From positions 1,269,559,123 to 1,269,623,122 of the forward strand of contig NC_090440.1 of the NCBI RefSeq assembly GCF_031143425.1: 64,000 nt of DNA, read 5' to 3'. Below, piece by piece: positions 10,730 through 22,911 of this stretch. The position numbers were made by a program, and so were the translations under genes. The notes under the pieces were generated by a model. The model saw nothing but the letters and a program-made list of their open reading frames with translations. It was not told the DNA's origin and made no database searches. This DNA comes from Pleurodeles waltl (Eukaryota; Chordata; Amphibia; Caudata; Salamandridae). The stretch's first letter is position 1; the number at the start of each line of letters is the position of its first letter.

Positions 10730-10888
10730 GGGGGTTATTCCAACTTTGGAGGAAGTGGTAATCCGTCCCAAAAGTGACGGTAAAGTGGCGGATATACCAC
10801 CAGCCGTATTACGAGTCCATTATATCCTATGGAACTCATAATAGGTCTGGTGGTAAATCCGTCACACTCCAAAGTTGGAATAACCCCC
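10730..10888. mobile_element. Palindromic MITE, 159 bp, GGGGGTTATTC ends
   Basis: The ends GGGGGTTATTCCAACTTTGG and its inverted form meet at a near-palindromic centre around TTATATCCTA. A direct TAT lies on both sides (10727-10729, 10889-10891). It is homologous to the 190-bp copy in the retroviral 3' LTR at 38187-38376, but shorter and more diverged. The terminal GGGGGTNATTC is shared with the larger element 100 bp upstream, so both were probably moved by one transposase type. Confidence 0.85.
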
Positions 10889-10891
10889 TAT

Positions 10892-11819
10892 ATGTCTTCC
10901 AATACCAGAGCCGGGTTTTTAACCCTAGGAGTTCTCATTGCTGTACATGCCCTGTAATATTTTCAACTCTAATGCTGGAAAGTACATCCTGAGCAGTAGG
11001 TTAATTTGCTGATACTGGTTTATTGATGACGTTTGCCCTGACTGTATCAATAGCTTACCAGGTCTATACATTACATCAATTGGAGCTAAGGTAAAATATT
11101 TGATTATCTATAGTGTGATGTTGTTGTCATGTAAACAAACTATAAAGCACGATTTTGGGTATCCTATGGGAATCTGTATGTTGAAGATCGAATTTGTATC
11201 TGTTTTTGCATCGTGTCTGAGTCACTAGGATGTACTGGGAAACTGGTAAAACAGATAGAGGGGCGAATATTTGTAGACAAGTTCATTCTGTTCAGGACCC
11301 TTTACCTGCAAAGGATGTTCTATGTTGTACAGAAACAGACGTCATGCATTATTCTTTGTTATTAGACTCTGCTGTCCCTAAAGGATACAATAGACTCGTT
11401 GTAAGTGTGTGACATGCAAAGAAAATCAAGTTTCTGCACGTCAGTTGTCCTTAAATTGATCTAGCATATATAAAAGTCTTTAATCCACATTCGTATTTAA
11501 AATTAACCCTATCTCTGATAGCTTTTGAACTAGCTACCTTTGGCAGTCAAATATCTGTGTTTTTTCAGAGTATGTAGTATAACTGCATTTTTACAACTCT
11601 TCACACATTTAATAAGGTGCAGAGTGCATTTACAAACAGGGAGCCCTCTACTCCATGGGGGTGCTAATGCTGCAAGACCATGTGTCTGTCATGGGTGCTT
11701 ACAGTGTTGTATAGTATCGTGCATGAGGGCAAGGTTGTGATCTTATTGTTATTTTGTCAATGCTTCTATGTGTGAATTTGAGGTGCTAAGGAGTGAGTAA
11801 TAAGGTGCTTAAAAATTAA
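10892..11819. other. No gene recognised
   Basis: AT-rich, no obvious repeats within the window, and only short open frames without recognisable domains. Confidence 0.5.
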
Positions 11820-12250
11820 GGGGCTGATTCACACAGGTAATTTGCATTTGTGAGTATTTTTTTACTTTTGAGTAAGTTTACTCTGAGTGTAAATTTACTA
11901 CAAAAATGTGTTACATTTCTCCACCCCCATAAATAGAAATTGATTTAGCTGTGTGTGGGTGGATGACGTCATTTCTAAACATGCTTCCTGCACCTCTAAA
12001 ATCTCTTTTTACTCCTCCATAGTTCAGTCCCATTTCTAGTAAACATGCCCCTTTTTTAAGTTACTCCCCACTGACCCTCCCGCATTTTCTACTAAAATAA
12101 ATATTTACATATGCAGAGACTCCACCGTCAGGTGACGAACTCTGCACCGATAAGTATATGTAACACGAAGGAGTAAATTTCTCATGTTTGTGAATAGCAC
12201 CTTGTAGTACTACAAACCGTACTACAAAATGCATTTCGTCAATCAGGCCC
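11820..12250. mobile_element. Possible decayed MITE with GGGCYTGATT ends
   Basis: Left end GGGGCTGATTCACA; the right end reverse complement is GGGCCTGATTGACG, an imperfect inverted pair. Both ends also share a TTGCATTT/ATGCATTT segment about 20 bp inside. No convincing direct duplication flanks it. The end sequence resembles the GGCCCTGATT ends of the 800-900 bp MITEs in this window. Confidence 0.4.
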
Positions 12251-12442
12251 TTTGTGCTAGGGTGTGGATGAATAGGAATCATGTGCATAAATTGTGGCCT
12301 AGGTGTGAAGTGCTTCGGTGTACTGTGTGTACGACAGAGAATGCTAAGACCATGTTGCTACAAGCTTTTTGTTTCCCCCACTCATGCGTGGAGACGAAAG
12401 TATGAGAAGAGAAGCAATCATACATGCTTAAAGTTGCAGGCA

Positions 12443-15400
12443 AGCAATTAAGAAGAAAAGTTTTTAAGTCAAAACATTTATCACGTTTATATATTTCCAT
12501 TGAATATGCATGGGCCATTTATGTTTTTGTTAATCACATTAATAACCAAATAGTTGCTGTCTCGGAATACAGTTTACCTTGAGTCGCTCTTGTAACAATG
12601 CACATGTGACGATTTCCAGGTTCTTTGGGCTAGTTTATGTACAGCACATCAGTCCAGTAAGTGCTAGCATGTTTTCATTTCCAACAAAAAAACATAACAA
12701 AAGGAGGTGTAAAGGGAACATATCATGAAAGCTGGAAAAGAAGATGCTGGCAACGTAATCATGAATATCAATTTTTCTTCTGTTAATTGAGACCTAACTA
12801 TTTCAACCCCTACATCGGAGACCTAACATTTGTGCAGATAATTATTGAACCAGAGTTAACTGGGCAGAGTACATTAATAGCACAGCCAGTTGATCTAGAT
12901 ATGCTGCTGGACGACTTCATCTATTTCGTAATTTTGTGTCCTATTTCTTAATTCACTTGTGGTAGATTTTATACTATCAAGCGTTTAATTAACTGACAAT
13001 AAGCTACTGTTTTATCTTAGAAAGAGTTCATTGTTATTTTTCAGTATTTCATTTTTTAACGAGAACATGACAGCTCCTTAATGACTTCTCAGCTTCCAAC
13101 CCACTCCTTAAGCTGCACTCATCTCTTATCGAATCACTTTCATTGACCATTCATTTTGTGAAAAAGTTTCTTCCATTAACATATATTACATAATGCATAG
13201 ATAAGAACGTTTTAAAAAGTGGGTTTCTAGTTGGCAGAGGTGTGCACCCTGTCCAAGTAAGGACCACAATCTTAGTCAGGGTAAGTCACAACACAAACTA
13301 AATTATCCTGTGCTTACCCTCCAGTAGCTTGGCACAGAGGAGGTAGGCTTAGGTTAGAAGGCAACGTATAAAGTATTTTGTGCAATAATTCATATAGTTA
13401 CATAGTAAAAACACCATAAAAAGTACTCCACATGAGTTCAAGAAAATAGATATTATTTATCTGAATTAAATCCAACTAAAATATCAAAAATCCAATATCC
13501 AAGTCAAGATTTTGCTTTTTAAAGGCTTAAGTGAGTCTTAATCCATGAGAGTTAGTGTCTGTATTTTTTTAACACCCAGTACCTGGGATGCATCAAAAAT
13601 AATGATGCAGAGGGCCACATAACAGGAGATGTTCCAGAAAGTAAAGCAATGCATTGGATTTTCGAGCACAGCAATGACTATGTGTCATTTATTTCCACGT
13701 AGCAAGGTGATGTATCGATTTCCGGAAGTGCACTCTTGGTTCCTCACTGTGATGCAGGAATATTTTAACTCCCATGGACGATGCGTGGAAAATCAAAAAT
13801 GCGTTGGTAGGATGGAGCAATTAAGAAGAAAAGTTTTTAAGTCAAAACATTTATCACGTTTATATATTTCCATTGAATATGCATGGGCCATTTATGTTTT
13901 TGTTAATCACATTAATAACCAAATAGTTGCTGTCTCGGAATACAGTTTACCTTGAGTCGCTCTTGTAACAATGCACATGTGACGATTTCCAGGTTCTTTG
14001 GGCTAGTTTATGTACAGCACATCAGTCCAGTAAGTGCTAGCATGTTTTCATTTCCAACAAAAAAACATAACAAAAGGAGGTGTAAAGGGAACATATCATG
14101 AAAGCTGGAAAAGAAGATGCTGGCAACGTAATCATGAATATCAATTTTTCTTCTGTTAATTGAGACCTAACTATTTCAACCCCTACATCGGAGACCTAAC
14201 ATTTGTGCAGATAATTATTGAACCAGAGTTAACTGGGCAGAGTACATTAATAGCACAGCCAGTTGATCTAGATATGCTGCTGGACGACTTCATCTATTTC
14301 GTAATTTTGTGTCCTATTTCTTAATTCACTTGTGGTAGATTTTATACTATCAAGCGTTTAATTAACTGACAATAAGCTACTGTTTTATCTTAGAAAGAGT
14401 TCATTGTTATTTTTCAGTATTTCATTTTTTAACGAGAACATGACAGCTCCTTAATGACTTCTCAGCTTCCAACCCACTCCTTAAGCTGCACTCATCTCTT
14501 ATCGAATCACTTTCATTGACCATTCATTTTGTGAAAAAGTTTCTTCCATTAACATATATTACATAATGCATAGATAAGAACGTTTTAAAAAGTGGGTTTC
14601 TAGTTGGCAGAGGTGTGCACCCTGTCCAAGTAAGGACCACAATCTTAGTCAGGGTAAGTCACAACACAAACTAAATTATCCTGTGCTTACCCTCCAGTAG
14701 CTTGGCACAGAGGAGGTAGGCTTAGGTTAGAAGGCAACGTATAAAGTATTTTGTGCAATAATTCATATAGTTACATAGTAAAAACACCATAAAAAGTACT
14801 CCACATGAGTTCAAGAAAATAGATATTATTTATCTGAATTAAATCCAACTAAAATATCAAAAATCCAATATCCAAGTCAAGATTTTGCTTTTTAAAGGCT
14901 TAAGTGAGTCTTAATCCATGAGAGTTAGTGTCTGTATTTTTTTAACACCCAGTACCTGGGATGCATCAAAAATAATGATGCAGAGGGCCACATAACAGTA
15001 GATGTTCCAGAAAGTAAAGCAATGCATTGGATTTTCGAGCACAGCAATGACTATGTGTCATTTATTTCCACGTAGCAAGGTGATGTATCGATTTCCGGAA
15101 GTGCACTCTTGGTTCCTCACTGTGATGCAGGAATATTTTAACTCCCATGGACGATGCGTGGAAAATCAAAAATGCGTTGGTAGGATGGAGCAATTAAGAA
15201 GAAAAGTTTTTAAGTCAAAACATTTATCACGTTTATATATTTCCATTGAATATGCATGGGCCATTTATGTTTTTGTTAATCACATTAATAACCAAATAGT
15301 TGCTGTCTCGGAATACAGTTTACCTTGAGTCGCTCTTGTAACAATGCACATGTGACGATTTCCAGGTTCTTTGGGCTAGTTTATGTACAGCACATCAGTC

Positions 15401-16561
15401 CAGTAAGTGCTAGCATGTTTTCATTTCCAACAAAAAAACATAACAAAAGGAGGTGTAAAGGGAACATATCATGAAAGCTGGAAAAGAAGATGCTGGCAAC
15501 GTAATCATGAATATCAATTTTTCTTCTGTTAATTGAGACCTAACTATTTCAACCCCTACATCGGAGACCTAACATTTGTGCAGATAATTATTGAACCAGA
15601 GTTAACTGGGCAGAGTACATTAATAGCACAGCCAGTTGATCTAGATATGCTGCTGGACGACTTCATCTATTTCGTAATTTTGTGTCCTATTTCTTAATTC
15701 ACTTGTGGTAGATTTTATACTATCAAGCGTTTAATTAACTGACAATAAGCTACTGTTTTATCTTAGAAAGAGTTCATTGTTATTTTTCAGTATTTCATTT
15801 TTTAACGAGAACATGACAGCTCCTTAATGACTTCTCAGCTTCCAACCCACTCCTTAAGCTGCACTCATCTCTTATCGAATCACTTTCATTGACCATTCAT
15901 TTTGTGAAAAAGTTTCTTCCATTAACATATATTACATAATGCATAGATAAGAACGTTTTAAAAAGTGGGTTTCTAGTTGGCAGAGGTGTGCACCCTGTCC
16001 AAGTAAGGACCACAATCTTAGTCAGGGTAAGTCACAACACAAACTAAATTATCCTGTGCTTACCCTCCAGTAGCTTGGCACAGAGGAGGTAGGCTTAGGT
16101 TAGAAGGCAACGTATAAAGTATTTTGTGCAATAATTCATATAGTTACATAGTAAAAACACCATAAAAAGTACTCCACATGAGTTCAAGAAAATAGATATT
16201 ATTTATCTGAATTAAATCCAACTAAAATATCAAAAATCCAATATCCAAGTCAAGATTTTGCTTTTTAAAGGCTTAAGTGAGTCTTAATCCATGAGAGTTA
16301 GTGTCTGTATTTTTTTAACACCCAGTACCTGGGATGCATCAAAAATAATGATGCAGAGGGCCACATAACAGGAGATGTTCCAGAAAGTAAAGCAATGCAT
16401 TGGATTTTCGAGCACAGCAATGACTATGTGTCATTTATTTCCACGTAGCAAGGTGATGTATCGATTTCCGGAAGTGCACTCTTGGTTCCTCACTGTGATG
16501 CAGGAATATTTTAACTCCCATGGACGATGCGTGGAAAATCAAAAATGCGTTGGTAGGATGG
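12443..16561 (+). repeat. Head-to-tail triplication of a 1373-bp unit
   Basis: Units at 12443-13815, 13816-15188 and 15189-16561; every landmark recurs at exactly +1373. By eye the copies are identical apart from one substitution (G at 13626 and 16372, T at 14999). AGCA stands at the start of unit 1 and again just after unit 3 (16562-16565), so the duplication joins share a 4-bp microhomology. The unit itself is non-coding: AT-rich sequence plus a minus-oriented fragment of a dispersed repeat (13200-13580 in unit 1). The 108-codon frame repeated in each unit has no recognisable content. It is either a very recent tandem duplication or an assembly artefact. Confidence 0.95.
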
Positions 16562-16565
16562 AGCA

Positions 16566-17830
16566 GGTGCTATGTCCATCTGGTAGAGGATGAGGAAATT
16601 TTTCCGTTGTGAGGCAGGTGCTGTGTTAGTTTTTGTAGGTGTTGAATTGTTTTTCTTGTAAGTTGGATTTTCACTCTTTAGTGAAATCTTTGATGGCCCT
16701 GAGACCTAGACAAGCCCAGTTCAAGCCCTTGGAAAGCACTTGTGGGGAAATACAGAATCCTACCAGCAGAATCAGGGTCCAGCAGGCATCAGGGCAAAAA
16801 GCAGTAGAGCAGTTCTTCCAGAAAAGCAGTCCAGATGAGTCCTTTAGGCAACACAGCAGTTCCTCTGATAGAGTCCATTTGCAGGTCCAGAAGTGCCTGA
16901 TTTGCAGGGTCACAGACCCAATATACATATCTCCAAATTTGCCTTTGAAGTGGAGAAAACTTCAAAGGGTGGTTTGGAAGTCCACAAGTTCCCCTTTCAA
17001 CCCTACCCTGTCTGACAGGAGATCTGTGGGGGGAGGGGTGATCAGTCCTTTGTGTGAGGTCAGGCCACTAGCCTTTGAAGAGTAAGTAAGAGCCCCTCTA
17101 CCCTTCCAGCCAAGGAAGGCCCATCAGTATGCAGATTAATGTAGATGCAGCTGAGTGTCCTGTGTTCATGACTGTCTGGGTGGAATGCACAAGGGGACTT
17201 ATCTACCAACACAGACCGTACATAGATTGGAGACAGGCTGTAAGACACAGAGAGCAGTAAGGTCAGAAAATGCCTACTTTCCAAAAGTGGTATTTCTAAG
17301 ACAGTAATGTAAAATCCAACTTCAGTAGTAAGTAGTATTCCAACCACACCAAACATGACAAGGCTACTCCTCTCAGATCAGAAATTAGTACTTAAAAGTA
17401 TATAAAGGAATTTCCAGTGCTGGCCTATTAGAGGGGCAATCTTCACAGTATTGAAGAACAACTTTGGGAGTTTTTCACTAGCAGGACATGTCCAGTCTTT
17501 TACTTACATAGTACCCTGCCCTATGGGTTACATAGGGCCTCCCTTAGGGGTGACTTGTATGTAATAAAATGTTAATTTAAAGCTGGTCAGAAGTTTTAAA
17601 TGCCAAGTCAAAGTGGCACTGAAACTGCCACACAGGCCTTGCAAGGGGAGACCTAAGACATGGTTAAGGAGCCACTTATGTGGGTGGCACAGTCAGTGCC
17701 AGTCAGTGCTGCAGGCCCACTAGTAGCATTTAATTTACAGGCCCTGGGCACATGTAGTGCACTTTACTTGGGACTTACAAATAAATGCAATGTGCCAAAA
17801 AAAAAAACTGGAACGAGGCAGGCAAAAAGC
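16566..17830 (-). repeat. Dispersed repeat, family F (minus orientation)
   Basis: Shares segments in reverse complement with 43340-45125, for example the AAGTGCACT...GGGCCTGCAG block (17690-17800 against 43497-43570) and the 'CCACTTTTAGAAAG' type block (17262-17285 against 43985-44005). No protein domain is visible. It could be an LTR, a LINE 3' end or a non-coding retroelement; I cannot tell which. Confidence 0.5.
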
Positions 17831-18779
17831 TGGGAGAAGGCCACCCTAAGGTTGTCATGTCTAACAGAACATCACCAAAAAACGTAGAAAAAAGCCATTT
17901 ACTCAGAGAGATATTATTTATGTTTATAGACACTACGCCCTCGTCTTTGCGGTTTTCCAGGAAGTTTATTTAAAGCTTACCCTCTCTTTTGGTCTTCCTG
18001 ACTTTTTCCTCGCTGTTTTTTGATTACAGCACTTCATCATTTTGGTATCCTGGAGAGACTCTCTCCTTGAGCCATCATTTAAAAGGCATTTCCAGAGCAG
18101 TTCTCTTTGGACAAACAAGGAATATTTTCACCTGTAATGTAACCTATTAACCAAAATGGAAAACTGGGCATATGGTTGCATCCTAAACCCAGTATTGAAA
18201 ACTGGATTTAGACAAGTAGACAACATAGAAGACAATAATTTGTCACTCTCCTTATTAGAGACCAAAGCTTTCTTTTTAAGATTTATTGGTGATTGAACTG
18301 CTTTTTGAGAATGTCCAGAGAGGTCGGCTCTGAAAAACAAATTTGAAGCTTGGGGGACAGCTCATAACTGTCTATGTACTTTCCATTCACATTATCATAA
18401 CAATCCAATAAAATGTATACAATAAATGCTTAGAGCAGGGGTTTGTCTTGGCACCCCAGTTATTCCATCCATATACTCATGATTTCAGCAACATCATCTG
18501 TCAAACAAGGATCTTTCCTACAAAATCAGACTCCCTCTCCTACCCTCTTGTATGCACACAATATAATTTACGGGACCACCTACCATTAGGTTTACAATGT
18601 TCGTTACACTCATTCCATAGCCATAATATGGCCAATAAGGTCACATATAACATGAATGAATCAATCAAAGTGGCCTTCGGGTTGAGGTACCTGCAGCCGA
18701 GGTTGTGAGTTTGTGGGCAACTTGACTAAAAGAGCCCATAGGCCCATAGGTACAATTATTTTGGTATTTGGATTAACAA
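17831..18779. other. No gene recognised
   Basis: Mixed AT-rich sequence with short open frames lacking recognisable domains. An AATAAA-rich stretch lies near 18400-18430. Confidence 0.4.
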
Positions 18780-20830
18780 ACGTGTAAGGAACCTACAAAC
18801 ACACTTACCATTAGAAATTGTGTTGTTGGTTGACTGGGTTTGAGCCCTGGTCAAGCAGCAACCACAATCCTTTTCACGATAAGCACCAGCAATCCTCAAA
18901 TTATCCTGTGCCCACCTCCTGGTAGCTTGGAACAGAGCAGTCAGGCTTAACTTGAAGGCAATCTGGAAACTATGGCCCTGATTATACTTTTTGACGATAA
19001 CTGCACTAACACAGTTTAGCTTTAAAAAGTATACCATTGGCTAACACCATCCAAAATGCTGGCCGGGCGTCATATTTATGGGATGACGTTAGCCGGCGTT
19101 AAGGCCTGGTAAGCGTCAAATAATTGATGCTAACTGGGCGGGGGAGGCTTAAGGAAAACTGGAGGTTGTGCGTCAAAGAATGGCGCTAGTCAGGTTAGAG
19201 TCAAGAAAATGGCTCTGACCTGAATAGCGCTATATTTCGGCACACAACCCACATGGACATGACTCCTGTCTAAGTAAAGACAGGAATCATGCCCCACGCA
19301 GCCCAATGGCTATGCCCAGGAGACATATGTCCCCTGGGCATGGCCATTGGGCCCAGTGCCATATAGGTGGGCCCAAAGTAGCCCCCCCATGGCACTAAAA
19401 AAACTAAACAAAATACTCACCACTACTTACCTGGGATAAGGTCCCCTCCATCCTTAGGTGTCCTCCTGGTGTGGGTGGGGGTGGGTGGGGTGTCCCTGGG
19501 ACCAGGGAAGGGCACCTGTGGGCTCTCTAACCATAGAAATAGGCCCACAGGTCCCCTAACACCTGCCTATTCCTAGGCGTTAAATAATGGCGCCAAGCAA
19601 GCTTAGCTCCATTATCTAAGGCCGTCATCCCCTCGGCATGAATTTAGCACAGGGGATAAATATGGCGCAAGGGCCATAACATCATTTTCTGCACTGGAAC
19701 GCCTACCTTTCCTCTTATTGATGCAAGTTAGATTTCCACATCCAAAAAATGACGTTAACTCCATGTCACTGGCACTAGCCGTGTATAGCGCCAAAGTATT
19801 AAAATGGAGTTAGGTTTGCACTGAATTAGCGTAAAAATATGATGCTAATTCATGGCAGGCCAAGCATGAATATGCCCCTATTTCTGCAATACCTCAAACA
19901 GTAAAACAGTGAGTGACAAAACCATGCAAAAGGGATCCCACAACAGGTTAGAAAAATAGAGCTTAAATTAATAAATCAAACAAGACCAAAACTACAAAGA
20001 TACAATAAGTTGAACTTGAGTTTGTAATTTTTAAAGAATAAACTGTAAAACAGTGGTTAAAAACAAGGAGCGCCAAGCGAGAATTTCCGTTACAGTCGAC
20101 CGGTACAAAGTTAAGCATTCCGATTGACCCCAATGGAGTACTGGCTGGCTGCAGGGACCCAGACTTGTGAGGATGAGTTGGTTTCAATCCACACAGTGAC
20201 GGCGATGCTGAGGTTCGGCAGTGTTGTCAAGGCTGCCAGTGATAAGGGATTTGAGGAGCTTGCGCCAGAGAAAGCGTCACACGGTGGCGGTTCCACAAGT
20301 GATGTGATGGTCCCAAGATGAAGCAATGTGAGTCTGTTGCGGCAGTTTCAATCCACCCAATAATGATGATGTGCGGGTTCTGCTCCACACAACAGCAGCA
20401 ATGCATAAGTTATGCTACTGCAGCAGAGGATGTATTAGTTCAGCTGGAGCAAGCACCTTAGGCCCACTTGCAAGGGTCCAGGACTGGGACCGCATCACTT
20501 GGCAGTGCAGCCTCACAGATGGCAGAGTCCAGGTGCTGAAGCAGGGTGGCTGGAATTATTTTATATCCCTGAGGCTTCAGATCAGGAGATCAGCCAACTA
20601 GTCCTTGGAATCACTTTGGGTTCTGGGTTGGAGAGATGCAGGCCCAGTCTTTCTCGCTCCTAAGCAAGAGAGTAGCAAGTACATGTCAGTACAGCAAAAC
20701 AGGAGTCCAGAAAACAGCAGTCCAGCAGAGTGGCAGACTTTCAGCAGCACAGCAGTCCTTTTTCCTGGCAAAGTATCCATGGGTTCAGAAATGGAAACTA
20801 TGGATACTCTGCCAGGAAGTGGTGATTGTA
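18780..20830 (-). repeat. Dispersed repeat related to family F, split by a MITE
   Basis: Before the MITE (18880-18973) the sequence carries the block that in reverse complement reads TGTTCCAAGCTACCAGGAGG. The same block is at 13310-13350 (minus) inside each 1373-bp unit and at 45055-45080 (plus). After the MITE the repeat resumes at 19880 ('CTGCAATACCTCAAACAG'). The CAG-rich stretch 20690-20760 resembles 16800-16880. No coding sequence is recognisable. Confidence 0.45.
18974..19879. mobile_element. Harbinger-type MITE, 906 bp (copy A)
   Basis: Left end GGCCCTGATTATACTTTTTG; right end reverse complement GGGGCATATTCATG. It is flanked by direct TAT (18971-18973 and 19880-19882). Internally it carries the family's hairpin CTCCTGTCT...AGACAGGA and the paired CCTGGGCAT segments. 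It is the same family as 50122-51038, 58440-59238 and 62431-63349 and the most diverged of the four. Confidence 0.85.
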
Positions 20831-21639
20831 GGAGGCTGGCCTGGAATTTAGTGGGTGCCTATGGTTCTTACCCCTTACACCAGGTCCAGTCATCCCTTAT
20901 TAGTGAAATGTAGTCAGTGCCTAGAAGCCAGGCTTTCTAGAGGTAGCTGTAGCTGAGCAGCCAAGACTTATCTAGGAGACATGTAAAGCTCATGCAATAC
21001 CACAGTAGTCACACAGTACTCATACACATGGTACTTTATTTTGGTGACACAAATGCCAAAAATACCATAGAGACTATTCTACCTTAGGAGGTAAGTAATA
21101 CACAAATTATATACACTAGTACGCAGAAACATGTGTAAAAACAGTCAGAAAACAGTGCAAAGGAAATCTGTTGTTCTGCCTTCCTGGGCTCGAGCTTTTC
21201 AAACAACAGGAGGGCAGACGCCTGTCTGTGAGGTGGCAGCAGCTGGGGCTGCCTGGAAAACCTCAGAAGGCTAGAATGTCAATAATGGGGTTCCTCTAAG
21301 GAGCCCCCAGAGTGCAAAAAAAAAGCCTTGGGGTATAAGTCCAACATGTTTGATACCAAACATTCTTATGTTCGGAGTTATTATTATGTAGCTGGACATA
21401 GGTAGAGACCTATGTCCAGTACATGCGTAAAATGGCGACCCGCACTCACGAAGTCAGAGAAAATAGTCCTGGAGGTTGTGAGGGCACCTCTGATAGTGCT
21501 GGAGGGCCTGCTATAGGGGTGACTTATAAGTGATCTGGTGCAGTGTAAGTGAAAGAATGAATCTTTAGTGTGCAGTTAAGTAAAACCATTACAATGATGT
21601 GCAAAGCATTGTCATATAAAAATATGAAACTATTACACT
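20831..21639. repeat. Old dispersed repeat sequence, unclassified
   Basis: Non-coding. A GGAGGCTGGCCTGG start at about 20830 and segments such as 'TTTGATACCAAACATTCTTA' near 21345 echo, in reverse, the 'AGTTTGGTATCAAATTGA' segment near 52190. I cannot name the family. Confidence 0.3.
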
Positions 21640-22440
21640 TAATAAATGCAGCTTATATAGGGTAAAAACATTTTTTACAGAACCTTATTCTTTGTTTTTC
21701 CCCCTCCTGTCTCATCGTTCTATTCATTTCCCACAAACATTTCTTCTCAGCCTTCTTTAGAATTTTCACCATATGTGAGTTCAGGATTGGATCACCTGGT
21801 TTTAGGCATGCTATTACTGCTTGTCTGCATGTCCTCATGCTGCGTTGATAAAAAAGCGATTTTAGCGAGCATTTTCTCTCTTGCTTTAAGTCAGGGCACA
21901 GACATAAAAAGTGAATCATATTCCACTTCCCCTTATTACATAACCTACACATGGGTTCTCCTTTCCCCCTACATAATCTTTTGTATCACCAGGTAACTTC
22001 CCTAGTCGGATATACAGAAATTCCATTCTCAAAGCAGGGGACCAGCCTTCTTCGAAATAGAGCTGCTGTCTTAGGCATTTATACTCATTTAGTACCCCCC
22101 AAGCATGCGATATTTTCGATAATATTTCTTTGTCCTTCAGTAGAGATAACATCTTGGTTTTGTTCTTTACTGCTTTTTGAAGCATGCTACAGTTGGGTTA
22201 CTTTCCCAGCTTTCATGCAGCCTCAATTCATTTATTGCCTTTTTTAGATAAAGTGCAGTCGGTTGCTCACAGTTTTTTTTGAGTTCTTGCCACAGAACCT
22301 GACACAGGTCATTCTTCTTGTTGGTTTTTATTCTGTGCCAAGTTTTCATGTAGGCCCCTTTCCTTTCTATTGTTTGATTTACTAGCCTGAACTCTAATCA
22401 TATCTGTGCTGGTGATGTATTTGGAGGTATGCTAAATAGC
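21640..22440 (-). pseudogene. Minus-strand LINE, C-terminal part of ORF2 (fragment 3 of 3)
   Basis: On the minus strand two overlapping frames (22185-21916 and 21952-21653) read a LINE C-terminal region ending with a Cys/His cluster, CRLCNKG...HFLCLCPDL, typical of the zinc-knuckle-like tail of many non-LTR polyproteins. Further upstream (22349-22167) is another piece in a different frame. The rest of the same element lies at 26021-26690 and 30160-30850, and the two CR1/L2-like LINEs are inserted between the pieces. Several frameshifts make it non-functional. Confidence 0.7.
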
Positions 22441-22548
22441 TGTCTATATGCTTCCCCGCCACTGCAGCTCCGCCTGCCCAGGCCCCTGCCACGCCTTGCT
22501 AGGGTGTTCAGGTATTTCAGGTATTTCAGGTTCTTCTCTTGACCTTCA

Positions 22549-22790
22549 ACTGTTTCTTGCCATTTCTCTTTTGCTCTTTGCGTTCCACTGTTTCCTGCCA
22601 TTTCTCTTTTGCTCTTTGCTTTCCACTGTTTCCTGCCATTTCTCTTTTGCTCTTTGCTTTCCACAGTTTCTACCATTTCTCTTTTGCTCTTGCTTTCCAC
22701 TGTTTCTTCCCATTTCCCTTTTGCTCTTTGCTTTCCACTGTTTCTTGCCATTTCCCTTTTGCTCTTTACTTTCCACTGTTTCTTTTTCTT
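22549..22790 (+). repeat. 38-bp tandem repeat in the 5' region of LINE copy 1
   Basis: About 6.4 pyrimidine-rich units starting ACTGTTTC at 22549, 22587, 22625, 22663, 22699, 22737 and 22775 (one 36-bp step). It lies about 120 bp upstream of the ORF start at 22912. Tandem monomers in 5' UTRs serve as promoters in some LINEs, so that role is possible here. LINE copy 2 has no such array at the same place. Open frames over it on both strands are compositional. Confidence 0.9.
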
Positions 22791-22911
22791 TTGCTGTGCG
22801 CTTTTCCCGCTTTTTCCCGCCGCTGCCACCCATGCGGCCCGCCCCCCCTCCTCCAATTCGCTGCCCTCCCTCCCGCCTCCCAGCTGACCCCTCCTGCCCC
22901 CCTTCCCTCTT

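Noticed and set aside
13629..13955. A 108-codon frame repeated at 15002 and 16375
   Set aside because: It recurs only because the 1373-bp unit is triplicated. The product has no recognisable domain and overlaps AT-rich non-coding sequence; the third copy is truncated by the end of the array.
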